Positions 31,876 through 39,473 of a DNA stretch of 55,854 nucleotides are shown here, piece by piece. Location of the stretch: NCBI GenBank assembly GCA_035502855.1, contig DATJTX010000034.1:1-55854 (forward strand), written 5' to 3'. Below the pieces are notes generated by a model. It worked only from the letters and a program-made list of their open reading frames with translations, was not told the DNA's origin and searched no databases. Position numbers and translations under genes: made by a program. Every line of letters starts with the position of its first letter. The stretch's first letter is position 1. The DNA comes from Candidatus Baltobacteraceae bacterium. Lineage in GTDB: Bacteria > Vulcanimicrobiota > Vulcanimicrobiia > Vulcanimicrobiales > Vulcanimicrobiaceae.

Positions 31876-32385
31876 ATGGCAGAAGCAAAAGAAGAAAAGA
31901 AGCAACAGCTCTCCGGCGAGGTGGTCCAGGTCGTCTCGTTCCGCTTGGGCAGCGAAGAGTACGGCGTCGACATCTCGCAAGTACAAGAAATCATTCGCAT
32001 GGTCGAGATCACGCACGTTCCGCGTGCGCCCAAGTTCATGGAAGGCGTCATCAATCTACGCGGTCAGCTCATCCCGATCATCGACTTGCGCACGCGCTTC
32101 GGGATGAAACGCATCGACGCGACCAAGAGCACCCGCATCGTCGTCACGGAAATCGGCAATAAGCGCGTGGGCATCGTCGTCGACTCGGTAAGCGAAGTGC
32201 TCAACATCCCGATTGAAAACGTCGAAGACGCGCCGGAAATGATCGCGGGCGTCGGCACCGAGTACATCCAGGGCGTCGGAAAGATGGACGAACGCCTGAT
32301 CATCATGCTCGATCTCACGATGGTGATCTCGGGCGAAGAGAAACAGGCGCTCGAGCAAATCGGGGAGCAAGCCGTAGGCGCGTAG
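31876..32385 (+). CDS. cheW: Chemotaxis coupling protein CheW
   Basis: 169 residues: a short Lys/Glu-rich tail and then the CheW fold. Marker stretches are VVSFRLGSEEYGVDISQVQE, HVPRAPKFMEGVINLRGQLI, PIIDLRTRFG and GIVVDSVSEVLNIPIENVED. It links receptors to CheA. It lies 20 nt after cheA and appears to end the chemotaxis set; cheR, cheB, cheD and receptors are absent from this window. Confidence 0.96.
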   Translation: MAEAKEEKKQQLSGEVVQVVSFRLGSEEYGVDISQVQEIIRMVEITHVPRAPKFMEGVINLRGQLIPIIDLRTRFGMKRIDATKSTRIVVTEIGNKRVGIVVDSVSEVLNIPIENVEDAPEMIAGVGTEYIQGVGKMDERLIIMLDLTMVISGEEKQALEQIGEQAVGA

Positions 32386-32454
32386 TGCCGGGTTTCCTCA
32401 GAGTCCGCCGTCACGGCAGGCTTTCTCTTGCGTTGCCGTAGTAGAATGTCCCCT

Positions 32455-33291
32455 ATGCGTATTGCGCCGCTTGCGATGCTCCTGGCCGTCCTCTTTGCCG
32501 CCACCGGTGCCGGCTCGGCTACGCCGGCTCCGGCTCCGACGTCCACCCCGTACCTGCCGGAAATCTATCACACGATCTCGCGTCCGCTCTGTAGCGCGCT
32601 CGTGACCAAGATCAAACCCGCGCTGGGCATGATGATCCAGAACGACGCGGCGATCGCCAAAAGCCCGGGTTATTTCCAGGAATACATCCAGCGAGCCGGC
32701 GAGGATAACGAGGTCGGGCAGAACATCGCAGTCCTGCATCTGGAAAATCTCGTTCAGCCGCTGGTACAAAACGCGCTCGCGATTCAAAAATTGCTCGAAG
32801 ATCCGTCGGTTTTCCCCGCCGTCGCGCAGAACCCCGACGATGCTCGGTTGATTCAGATAAAAACGCAGATGCTCAAAGCGCTAGCTGATCAGCAAGCATC
32901 GATCGACATCATCAACGGTTTCGTCGACACGCAGCAGCTCAGCGGCATGCAGCACGAAGGCTTCGGCTATCTCTCCTCGATCAACACCGGTCCGAACGGC
33001 CAGGCCGATCCGGCGCTGCAGCAGCTGGTCGGGCCGACGCCCGATCCGACCAAACCGGAGATGTTCGACAATCTCGCGCTGAACGCAGGCTTGACACCGA
33101 ATTCCTACGAGATCGATCCAACGCGAATTCCGGGCCTTGCCTTGGGCTACAATCCGATCAGACGTCTCAAGGACGGCGTCGTCTGGACGCAGGATCAGAG
33201 TAAGAAGCACGAAGCTCCTCTGGCCGATACGATCATCACCACGACCAAGTACTGTGATTCTCAGCCCGCGACGCCGTCGCCGAATCCGTAG
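32455..33291 (+). CDS. Exported protein of unknown function
   Basis: About 278 residues from ATG 32455 (ATG 32446 and TTG 32428 are in frame). The N-terminus RIAPLAMLLAVLFAATGAGS followed by a TPAPAPTS stretch is a clear signal peptide and spacer. The mature part is mostly helical (ALGMMIQNDAAIAKSPGYFQ, LENLVQPLVQNALAIQKLLE) with a C-terminal region containing TPDPTKPEMFDNLALNAG. It has no membrane anchor beyond the signal, no lipobox, and no family I recognise. It follows cheW by 69 nt without a flagellar-type promoter, so a link to chemotaxis is not shown. Its end overlaps the convergent CHAD gene by 31 nt. Confidence 0.7.
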   Translation: MRIAPLAMLLAVLFAATGAGSATPAPAPTSTPYLPEIYHTISRPLCSALVTKIKPALGMMIQNDAAIAKSPGYFQEYIQRAGEDNEVGQNIAVLHLENLVQPLVQNALAIQKLLEDPSVFPAVAQNPDDARLIQIKTQMLKALADQQASIDIINGFVDTQQLSGMQHEGFGYLSSINTGPNGQADPALQQLVGPTPDPTKPEMFDNLALNAGLTPNSYEIDPTRIPGLALGYNPIRRLKDGVVWTQDQSKKHEAPLADTIITTTKYCDSQPATPSPNP

Positions 33292-33722
33292 CCGAGCCCG
33301 GTAAAGCGCATCAACCCTTCGAAGGGCCCATAGGGCGCGAATGCATCCCGCCAGAGAGCGCGCGCGCGCGCGAGTGCGTCCTCGCGTTGCATGCGTATGC
33401 GTTGCGCGGTAACGTGGAGATCCTTCGAGAGCGCCGGGAGCAGAAGATCGCGATCGTGGAGGTCGCCGAGTGCGTCCTGCAACTGGCTCAAGCGGCTTGC
33501 CGCTTCGAGCAGTGCCGGCTCGCGCGGCGTGAAACGCTCGAGCGAATAACGTAGGCGTTTGCAGGCGATGCGCAGATCGTGTAGATCCCGCACTTTTCCA
33601 CGGCGTAGCGCCGGAACGAGCGTGAGCACTTCGGCAAAGCGGACGATCGCGATGCGGCGCATGGCGTCGTCGACGCCGCAGGCATCGGAGAGGTCGATGC
33701 GACGAGCTTTCACGACGGCCAC
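33261..33722 (-). CDS. CHAD domain, C-terminal half (second frame of a split gene)
   Basis: 153 residues. It contains the second helical bundle of a CHAD domain: RDLHDLRIACKRLRYSLERF (the conserved H-x-x-R-x-x-x-K-R-x-R-Y pattern), RLSQLQDALGDLHDRDLLLP and LWRDAF. CHAD proteins bind polyphosphate through conserved basic and His residues. GTG 33722 overlaps the end of the other half by 13 nt in a different frame. Together the two frames make one normal 290-310 residue CHAD protein, so this may be a frameshifted gene rather than two genes. Confidence 0.7.
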   Translation of the reverse strand: MAVVKARRIDLSDACGVDDAMRRIAIVRFAEVLTLVPALRRGKVRDLHDLRIACKRLRYSLERFTPREPALLEAASRLSQLQDALGDLHDRDLLLPALSKDLHVTAQRIRMQREDALARARALWRDAFAPYGPFEGLMRFTGLGYGFGDGVAG

Positions 33723-34141
33723 GATCGCATGTGTTTGAGTGCGCGTACGATGAGTCGCAATGCGACGCGTTCGCGCCGCCGCAGTACGCGCAGCATGCCG
33801 CGGGCGGCGCGGCGCTCTCGCACGTCGAGCGCATCGCGCAGCGCCTCGCGCAACACCTCCGCATCGCGTGCTTCTCCGGTCAAGTCGATCACGTGGCGCA
33901 AGCGCTTGATCGAAAACGACGGAATCGCTTCGTGCAGATCTTCGTGCAGGCTGCGTAGACGGCGCGCGCTGGTGCGCAGGTCGTGCAGACGTTTGGCGCT
34001 GGGTTGACGCAAAAACCGCTTCCGCGCCCGCTCAAAGGTGTGGACGTCGTGTTTGACCAGCCCGCAGGCCCATTCCACGATACGATCGTCGGGCATGCGC
34101 TCGGGGCTTCGGTGCCCGGCGGGGTCTTGACTACCGAACAT
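33710..34141 (-). CDS. CHAD domain, N-terminal half (first frame of a split gene)
   Basis: About 143 residues from ATG 34141; ATG 34096 (DDRIVEWACGLV) is a likely alternative because 34141 lies within the LexA box. It holds the first CHAD bundle: SAKRLHDLRTSARRLRSLHE, then VIDLTGEARDAEVLREAL. It ends abruptly after RALKHMRSWPS, where the overlapping second frame takes over. Bacterial CHAD proteins are usually single polypeptides. Whether this is a real two-subunit form, a recent frameshift or a sequencing error cannot be settled from one sequence. Confidence 0.65.
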   Translation of the reverse strand: MFGSQDPAGHRSPERMPDDRIVEWACGLVKHDVHTFERARKRFLRQPSAKRLHDLRTSARRLRSLHEDLHEAIPSFSIKRLRHVIDLTGEARDAEVLREALRDALDVRERRAARGMLRVLRRRERVALRLIVRALKHMRSWPS

Positions 34142-34156
34142 ATGTTCGATTAGGAT
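34127..34156 (+). promoter_or_regulatory. Promoter of the imuA-imuB-dnaE2 cassette
   Basis: TTGACT (34127-34132) and TAGGAT (34151-34156) form a sigma-70-like promoter with an 18-nt spacer that contains the LexA box. The expected transcript start (about 34163) is almost at the imuA ATG (34165), so the mRNA may be leaderless. Confidence 0.5.
34135..34148. promoter_or_regulatory. LexA (SOS) box, Gram-positive type
   Basis: CGAACATATGTTCG is a perfect 14-bp palindrome fitting the Bacillus/actinobacterial SOS consensus CGAAC-N4-GTTCG. It lies between the -35 and -10 of imuA, where LexA would block RNA polymerase. It also covers the longest possible start of the divergent CHAD gene. lexA and recA are not in the window. 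Confidence 0.85.
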
Positions 34157-34164
34157 GGGGACCC

Positions 34165-34860
34165 ATGCTTCCCGCACGCGCCGGTTTCCAGGACCTCAAA
34201 ACCCGCTTCTCGGCAGGTGCGGGAGCTCTCCGCTTGGCTCGGGAGCCGCTCTTCTCAACCGCCATCCCCGCGATCGACGCGCTGCTCGGCGGGGGCATTC
34301 CGTACGGTACGCTGCTCACGATCGAGGGCTGCGGCAGCGCCGGCTGCCGGAGTATCGCTGCCGCGCTGCTCGCCCAAGGCACGCGCCACGGGCTGGGAGC
34401 GGTGATCGACGGAGGCGAGCTCTATCCGCCCGCACTGGCGGCGGCCGGTGTACGGCTGGACCGGCTGTTGATCGTTCCGGCTGCGACGCCGATGGCGCTC
34501 GCACGGGCCGCGGATCTGCTACTGCGCTCGCGTACCGCGCGGGTCGTGGTCATGACGGCGGGCGCGTTACGGGCGGCGGTGTGGGCTCGTCTGGCCAAGC
34601 TTGCCGCGCGAACCGGAACCGTCCTGGTGGTGCTCGCCGCCCGCGCGAGCGCCGAACTGAGCGTCGTCGCCGGCGTTCGCTTGGCATGCCGGCTGGAGCG
34701 GGCGGTGCTGCGCGGAACGCGTGGGCTGTGGGGTGTCTTTGCCGGGTTCGAACTGCATGCCGAAGTGCGCAAACACAAACGCGCCTGCAGCGGCGAGGTT
34801 CTCGTAAAAGCGCTGACTCCGCCGGTTGTCTATGGCCGTGACGAGGGCGTGAGCAGATGA
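34165..34860 (+). CDS. imuA: ImuA-like RecA-fold protein of the SOS mutasome
   Basis: 231 residues. It has a RecA-like core: IPAIDALLGGGIPYGTLLTI, then EGCGSAGCRSIAAALLAQGT in the Walker A position, where the invariant Gly-Lys-Ser/Thr is lost, as in other ImuA proteins. AGVRLDRLLIVPA and LARRA-like stretches follow. It lacks the DNA-binding detail of true RecA. ImuA proteins support damage-induced mutagenesis with ImuB and DnaE2. ATG 34165 is followed four codons from its end by the imuB start (overlap ATGA). Confidence 0.8.
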   Translation: MLPARAGFQDLKTRFSAGAGALRLAREPLFSTAIPAIDALLGGGIPYGTLLTIEGCGSAGCRSIAAALLAQGTRHGLGAVIDGGELYPPALAAAGVRLDRLLIVPAATPMALARAADLLLRSRTARVVVMTAGALRAAVWARLAKLAARTGTVLVVLAARASAELSVVAGVRLACRLERAVLRGTRGLWGVFAGFELHAEVRKHKRACSGEVLVKALTPPVVYGRDEGVSR

Positions 34861-36119
34861 TCGCGTGCGTTCGTGTTCCCAACTACGCGTTAGGCGAGAT
34901 CGTCTGGCAAGAGATGCTCGATGCGCTCGATGCGGTCACGCCGCTGATCGAGGATGCCGGGTCGGGTACGGCCTTTCTCGACATGCACGGAATGCGCGGT
35001 GATCCGCGGGTTTGGAGCACGCACGTTCGCGCGGAGTTGGTGCGGTTCGAGTTGCCGCTGCATATCGGCGCCGGACCCAATCGTTTCTGCGCGCATGCGG
35101 CTGCGTGGAGCGGCGACGGTACGGTCATCGAATCCGGCCGCGAAGCCGGCGCCCTCGCCCCGCTGCCCCTCGAGGTGCTCGAACTCGAATCCGGTATCAT
35201 CGAACGCTTGCACCTTCTCGGCGTGAACACGCTCGGCGAACTGGCACGTCTACCGCACGGTCCGTTCGTGCGGCGCTTCGGCTCCGATGCGGCCCGTTGG
35301 CACGAGCATGCGCGCGGAATCGATCGTGTGCCGTTTCTGGCGCGCGGTCACGCGGTGTCGATCGAGGCGACGATGCTCGGCGAAGGTTCGGCCGAGAGCG
35401 AAGCGGCGGTGGTCTTCGCCTTACGCGTGTTGATCGGGCGAATCTGCAACGATCTCGAACGTTGCGGAAAACGCGCCGGCGCGCTGCAAGTCGAGATCGA
35501 ACTCGAGGATGCGCAGACCGATCGTTTCGACGTAGCGCTCGCCGCGGCGACCTCGCAGGAGCGTGCAATGCTCGACGTGCTCCGGGTCAAACTCGAGAGC
35601 GCGCGCTTTTCTGCGCCGATCTGCGGGCTGCGCTTGCGCGCGCTCGGCTTGGAAGAAGGGGGCGAACCGATCCCGCTGCTTGCCGGCGACGAAATCGATC
35701 GGGCGAACGTGGCAGTCGTGCTCGCGCGTCTGGAGGCCGTACTCGGTGAACCCGTGCGCCGGGCGCAGATCCGGGCGGCGCATCCGCTCGAAGAGCGTTT
35801 CGCCTATGAACCGTTCACGCTCCCCGCGAATCGGCCGAAGGCCGGACGCTACGGATTCGGCGAAGCCGAATCCACGCGACTCGTTCCACAACTGCGCCTG
35901 CTCGAGGTGACCGAGATCGACGTGCGGCTCCGCCGTGGCGAACCGGCAACGATCGGTGAACGCACGGTGACGCAGTGCGCGGGGCCGTGGCGCATCGAGG
36001 AAGGATGGTTCACCGCCGCGGTCGTGCGCGACGAGTACGACGTACAGCTCGAGGACGGCGAGATCTGCCGCATCTATCGCCAGGGCGAGCGCTGGTATCT
36101 GCGAGGGTCGTATGATTAG
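34857..36119 (+). CDS. imuB: ImuB, catalytically inactive Y-family polymerase-like protein
   Basis: 420 residues. It aligns in outline with Y-family polymerases (palm start ACVRVPNYALGEIVWQ, little-finger region LEEGGEPIPLL) and includes the helix-hairpin-helix region LLGVNTLGELARLPHGPFVRRFG. The catalytic acidic residues of DinB (MDAFFASVE, SVDEAYLD) are missing, being replaced by PNYALGEI and GTAFLDMHG. ImuB acts as an adaptor joining DnaE2 to the sliding clamp. A consensus clamp-binding peptide is not obvious by eye. It overlaps both neighbours. Confidence 0.82.
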   Translation: MIACVRVPNYALGEIVWQEMLDALDAVTPLIEDAGSGTAFLDMHGMRGDPRVWSTHVRAELVRFELPLHIGAGPNRFCAHAAAWSGDGTVIESGREAGALAPLPLEVLELESGIIERLHLLGVNTLGELARLPHGPFVRRFGSDAARWHEHARGIDRVPFLARGHAVSIEATMLGEGSAESEAAVVFALRVLIGRICNDLERCGKRAGALQVEIELEDAQTDRFDVALAAATSQERAMLDVLRVKLESARFSAPICGLRLRALGLEEGGEPIPLLAGDEIDRANVAVVLARLEAVLGEPVRRAQIRAAHPLEERFAYEPFTLPANRPKAGRYGFGEAESTRLVPQLRLLEVTEIDVRLRRGEPATIGERTVTQCAGPWRIEEGWFTAAVVRDEYDVQLEDGEICRIYRQGERWYLRGSYD

Positions 36120-39100
36120 TGGAGGCTCTGCGTGGCTGCGGCGCTGATGTGAACTATGCGGAACTCCATGCGTACTCGAATTTCACCTTTCTCGAAGGTG
36201 CGTCTCATCCGGAAACGCTGATCGCCCGCGCGGCCGAACTCGAGCTTACGGCGATCGCGTTGACCGATCGCGACGGGCTCTACGGCGCGGTACGTTTTGC
36301 GGGCGCCGCACGCCGCGCGGGCATCGAGGCGATCATCGGCAGCGAGCTCACCCTCGAGGACGGTACCTCTCTGGTGCTGCTGATCGAAGACGCGCGCGGA
36401 TATGCCAATCTGTGCGAACTGATCTCAACCGCCCAGCTACGCGGCAGCAAAGGTGACGCTCGGCTGCGGATCGAGGATCTCGACGGCCGCAGCCAGGGGC
36501 TCGTTGCGCTCTCGCAGAGTCTCGAGCCTGCGCGGATCGATGCGCTGCGCGCATGTTTTCGCGATCGCTGCTACCTCGAACTCCAGCACCACCTCGCCCC
36601 CGCCGACGCAGAGCGTAATCGGCGCCTCGTTCGCCTGGCCCGGGAGATGCGCGTGGCATACGTGGCGACCAACGGCGTCGTCTATGCCGATCGCGCGGAT
36701 GCTCCGCTGGCCGACATTCTCGCCTGCGTCAAAGAAACGATCACGCTCGAGGCGGCCCGCGCGCAGCGTCGTTTGCGTCCCAACGCCGAATACCATCTCA
36801 AATCCGCCGCGGCGATGCGAGCCGTCTTCAGTGCCTATCCCGAAGCGATCGACGCGACGCTGACGATCGCACAGCGCTGCCGCTTTCGGCTCGAACGGCT
36901 GACCGGGCAATTCCCGCTCTTTCCGGTGCCCGACCCTTCGAGGGGCTCAGGGCAGGCTTACACGCGCCAGAGTTATCTGCGCGAACTCGTGTATCGCGGC
37001 GCCGCCGATCGGTACGGTACGCCGCTCGCATCCAACGTCGAACGTCAACTCGAATACGAACTCGGCATCATCGCCAAGATGGATCTGGCCGGCTACTTCC
37101 TGATCGTCTGGGACATCGTGCAGGCTGCCGATCGCCTCGGTGTGCTCTGCCAGGGCCGCGGATCGGCCGCCAATTCGGCAGTCTGCTACGCGCTCGGCAT
37201 CACCGCGGTCGATCCGGTCGGCATGAATCTGCTCTTCGAGCGCTTCATGTCGGAAGAGCGGCAAGAGATTCCCGACATCGACATCGACTTTGCGCATCAA
37301 GACCGCGAGCAGGTCATCCAATACGTCTACGAACGCTACGGCCGCAGCAACGCCGCGATGGCCGCCGAGGTCATCAGTTACCGCACGCGCTCGGCCCTGC
37401 GCGACGTCGCCAAAGCCCTCGGCTTCACGATCGAACAAACCGAAGAAATCGCGAGAGAATACGACGCCCGCGAATCGCTCGAAGATGCCGCCGCGCAATT
37501 CGGCGAACGCGCACGGCGTCTCGACGAATTCTGCCGCCGCATCGACGGTTTTCCGCGCCACATGGGCATCCACTCCGGCGGCATGGTGATCACCCGCGAT
37601 CCGCTGATCCGCGTCGCCCCGATCGAATGGGCGACGATGCGCGACCGCACCGTCATCCAGTGGGACAAAGACGACCTGCAAGAACTCGGCCTGATCAAGA
37701 TCGACCTGCTTGGCCTGGGCATGCTCTCGCTCTTGCGCGAAGCATTTTCGATTCACAAGCGATGCCTACGCGAAGGTGGCATCCCGAGCCCGATCGAGAG
37801 GAGACGGAGGTGCATCAGGGCTGTTGCCAAGCGAAGGCTCGAAGTTTTGCGCCATTCGCAGGATGCGCCCTTCGAGGCTCGCCTTTGGCTCGCACCTCAG
37901 GATGACGGAAGACACTGTCATCCTGAGGAGCATCGCCGCGAAGCGGCGATGCCTCGAAGGACGCGAGGAGCGTCTTCGCGGGCAATAACCCTGATGCACC
38001 TCCCTCGACTGACAACGCAGCCCCTCGCGCTCCACACCATTCCCCCGGACGATCGCGACACGTACGCGATGATTTCGAAGGCCGATACGATCGGGGTGTT
38101 TCAGATCGAATCGCGGGCGCAGCAGTCGATGTTGCCGCGGATGAAGCCGCGGTGCTTTTACGACATCGTGATGCAGGTTGCCATCATTCGGCCGGGCCCG
38201 ATACAAGGGCAGATGGTGCATCCGTTTTTGCGCCGGCGCGCGGGACTCGAACCGGTGACATATCCGCATCCGAAGCTCAAGCCGGTACTGGAGCGCACGA
38301 TGGGTGTGCCGCTCTTTCAAGAGCAGGGTATGCGTATGGCGATCGAGGCGGCGGGATTTACGCCGGGTGAAGCGGACGTGCTGCGCCGGGCGATGGGGCA
38401 CAAGCGCTCGCACGAGCGGATGCGCGAGATCTATCCGAAGCTGGTCGAGGGCATGGTCGCGAACGGGATCGATCGCCCGGCGGCCGAGCAGCTCTTCCAC
38501 ATGCTCGAAGGCTTTGCCGATTACGGATTTCCCGAATCGCACGCGGCCAGCTTCGCGCTGCTCGCCTATGCCTCGGCCTACGTAAAATGTCATTTTCCGG
38601 CGGTCTTTGCGGCCGCGATCCTCAACGTGCAGCCGATGGGATTCTATTCGACCGAAGTCTTGGTCAACGACGCGCGCCGGCACGGCGTGGTGGTGAAACC
38701 GGTCGAGGTGAACGCGAGCGAGTATTGGTCGCACGTGGAGAGGGACGGCGCGCTGCGTTTGGGGTTTCACCTCGTGCGCGGCCTGGGCAGCGCGCAGAAG
38801 GAGCGGCTCGAAGCGGCGCTCGCGCAAGGACCTTTTGCGGATCTGCTCGCCTTCGCGCAGCGCACCCGGCTCGAAAAAGAGGCGATCGAGAATCTAGCGG
38901 TCGCGGGGGCGTTCGCGCCGTGGTTCGCATCGCGACGCGAGGCGATGTGGGCGCTGCGCGCGCTCGATGAACGCGAGGCACGCGGCGAGCTCGGGAAGTT
39001 GATGGAGGTCGAAGAGCCCGCGGTGCAGTTTGCGCCCCTCGCCCCGAAAGGAGAGACCGCGTTCGATCTCTGGTCGACGGGCGTGACGACGAAGGTGCAG

Positions 39101-39460
39101 GCGGTGGCGCATTTTCGCGCGCAGCTCGACGAGCAGCGTGTGATTTCGGCGCAGCGGCTGGAGGCGATGCCCAATCATCTGCTCTGTCGCGTCGGCGGTT
39201 TGGTGATCACCCGCCAGCGGCCGGGCACGGCCAAAGGCTTCGTGTTTCTGACGCTCGAGGACGAAACGGGTCTGGTCAACGTGATCGTGCGGCCGGACGT
39301 ATACGAACGTTACCGCCGCGTCATCCGCACCTCGAACATGCTCGTGATCGAGGGGGTCTTACAGAAGGAAGCGGGGACGATCGACCTGCTCGCCCGTGCT
39401 GCGTGGCCACTCGAGGATGGCGGCGTCACCGACGGCGTGCGCTCGCACAATTTTCATTAA
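36119..39460 (+). CDS. dnaE2: Error-prone DNA polymerase DnaE2
   Basis: 1113 residues. The PHP domain opens ELHAYSNFTFLEGASHPETL, and the polymerase core shows LCQGRGSAANSAVCYALGI, the catalytic IPDIDIDF (about residue 385), HSGGMVITRDPLIRVAP and VAIIRPGPIQGQMVHPFLRR. A C-terminal OB fold (LCRVGGLVITRQRPGTAKGF) follows. It extends primers past lesions under SOS control. GTG 36119 overlaps the imuB stop; GTG 36149 would give the usual short N-terminus. A 198-bp palindromic repeat is inserted in frame between the DLLGLGMLSLL and ADTIGVFQIESRAQQ motifs, at residues 563-629. Confidence 0.9.
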   Translation: MEALRGCGADVNYAELHAYSNFTFLEGASHPETLIARAAELELTAIALTDRDGLYGAVRFAGAARRAGIEAIIGSELTLEDGTSLVLLIEDARGYANLCELISTAQLRGSKGDARLRIEDLDGRSQGLVALSQSLEPARIDALRACFRDRCYLELQHHLAPADAERNRRLVRLAREMRVAYVATNGVVYADRADAPLADILACVKETITLEAARAQRRLRPNAEYHLKSAAAMRAVFSAYPEAIDATLTIAQRCRFRLERLTGQFPLFPVPDPSRGSGQAYTRQSYLRELVYRGAADRYGTPLASNVERQLEYELGIIAKMDLAGYFLIVWDIVQAADRLGVLCQGRGSAANSAVCYALGITAVDPVGMNLLFERFMSEERQEIPDIDIDFAHQDREQVIQYVYERYGRSNAAMAAEVISYRTRSALRDVAKALGFTIEQTEEIAREYDARESLEDAAAQFGERARRLDEFCRRIDGFPRHMGIHSGGMVITRDPLIRVAPIEWATMRDRTVIQWDKDDLQELGLIKIDLLGLGMLSLLREAFSIHKRCLREGGIPSPIERRRRCIRAVAKRRLEVLRHSQDAPFEARLWLAPQDDGRHCHPEEHRREAAMPRRTRGASSRAITLMHLPRLTTQPLALHTIPPDDRDTYAMISKADTIGVFQIESRAQQSMLPRMKPRCFYDIVMQVAIIRPGPIQGQMVHPFLRRRAGLEPVTYPHPKLKPVLERTMGVPLFQEQGMRMAIEAAGFTPGEADVLRRAMGHKRSHERMREIYPKLVEGMVANGIDRPAAEQLFHMLEGFADYGFPESHAASFALLAYASAYVKCHFPAVFAAAILNVQPMGFYSTEVLVNDARRHGVVVKPVEVNASEYWSHVERDGALRLGFHLVRGLGSAQKERLEAALAQGPFADLLAFAQRTRLEKEAIENLAVAGAFAPWFASRREAMWALRALDEREARGELGKLMEVEEPAVQFAPLAPKGETAFDLWSTGVTTKVQAVAHFRAQLDEQRVISAQRLEAMPNHLLCRVGGLVITRQRPGTAKGFVFLTLEDETGLVNVIVRPDVYERYRRVIRTSNMLVIEGVLQKEAGTIDLLARAAWPLEDGGVTDGVRSHNFH
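36934..36958. repeat. Short palindromic repeat fragment inside dnaE2
   Basis: This 25-nt tract begins CCCTTCGAGGGGCTCAGGG and encodes PSRGSGQA in the dnaE2 frame. It shares CCCTTCGAGG and CTCAGG with the larger element in the same gene, and resembles the dispersed palindromes whose reverse reading gives ALSPSKG in many genomes. It sits in a variable stretch between conserved polymerase segments. Confidence 0.45.
37806..38003. repeat. 198-bp in-frame palindromic repeat element within dnaE2
   Basis: The outer arms, 37806-37836 and 37974-38003, are inverted near-copies (both share GGAGGTGCATCAGGG). The centre has a perfect 12-bp stem, CCTCAGGATGAC (37895-37906) with GTCATCCTGAGG (37917-37928), flanked by CCCTTCGAGG and CCTCGAAGG. 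The length is 66 codons with no stop, so the polymerase frame is kept. The encoded peptide is Arg/His-rich and unlike any part of DnaE2. It resembles repeats such as Rickettsia palindromic elements that insert in frame in genes. Confidence 0.75.
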
Positions 39461-39473
39461 CAACGCGCGCGAA

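Noticed and set aside
33312-33330. CCCTTCGAAGGG palindrome as another copy of the dnaE2 repeat family
   Set aside because: It encodes conserved-looking residues at the end of the CHAD frame and lacks the CTCAGG part; probably chance.
37806-38003. CRISPR or integron-type array in dnaE2
   Set aside because: There is one nested inverted repeat, not regularly spaced direct repeats.
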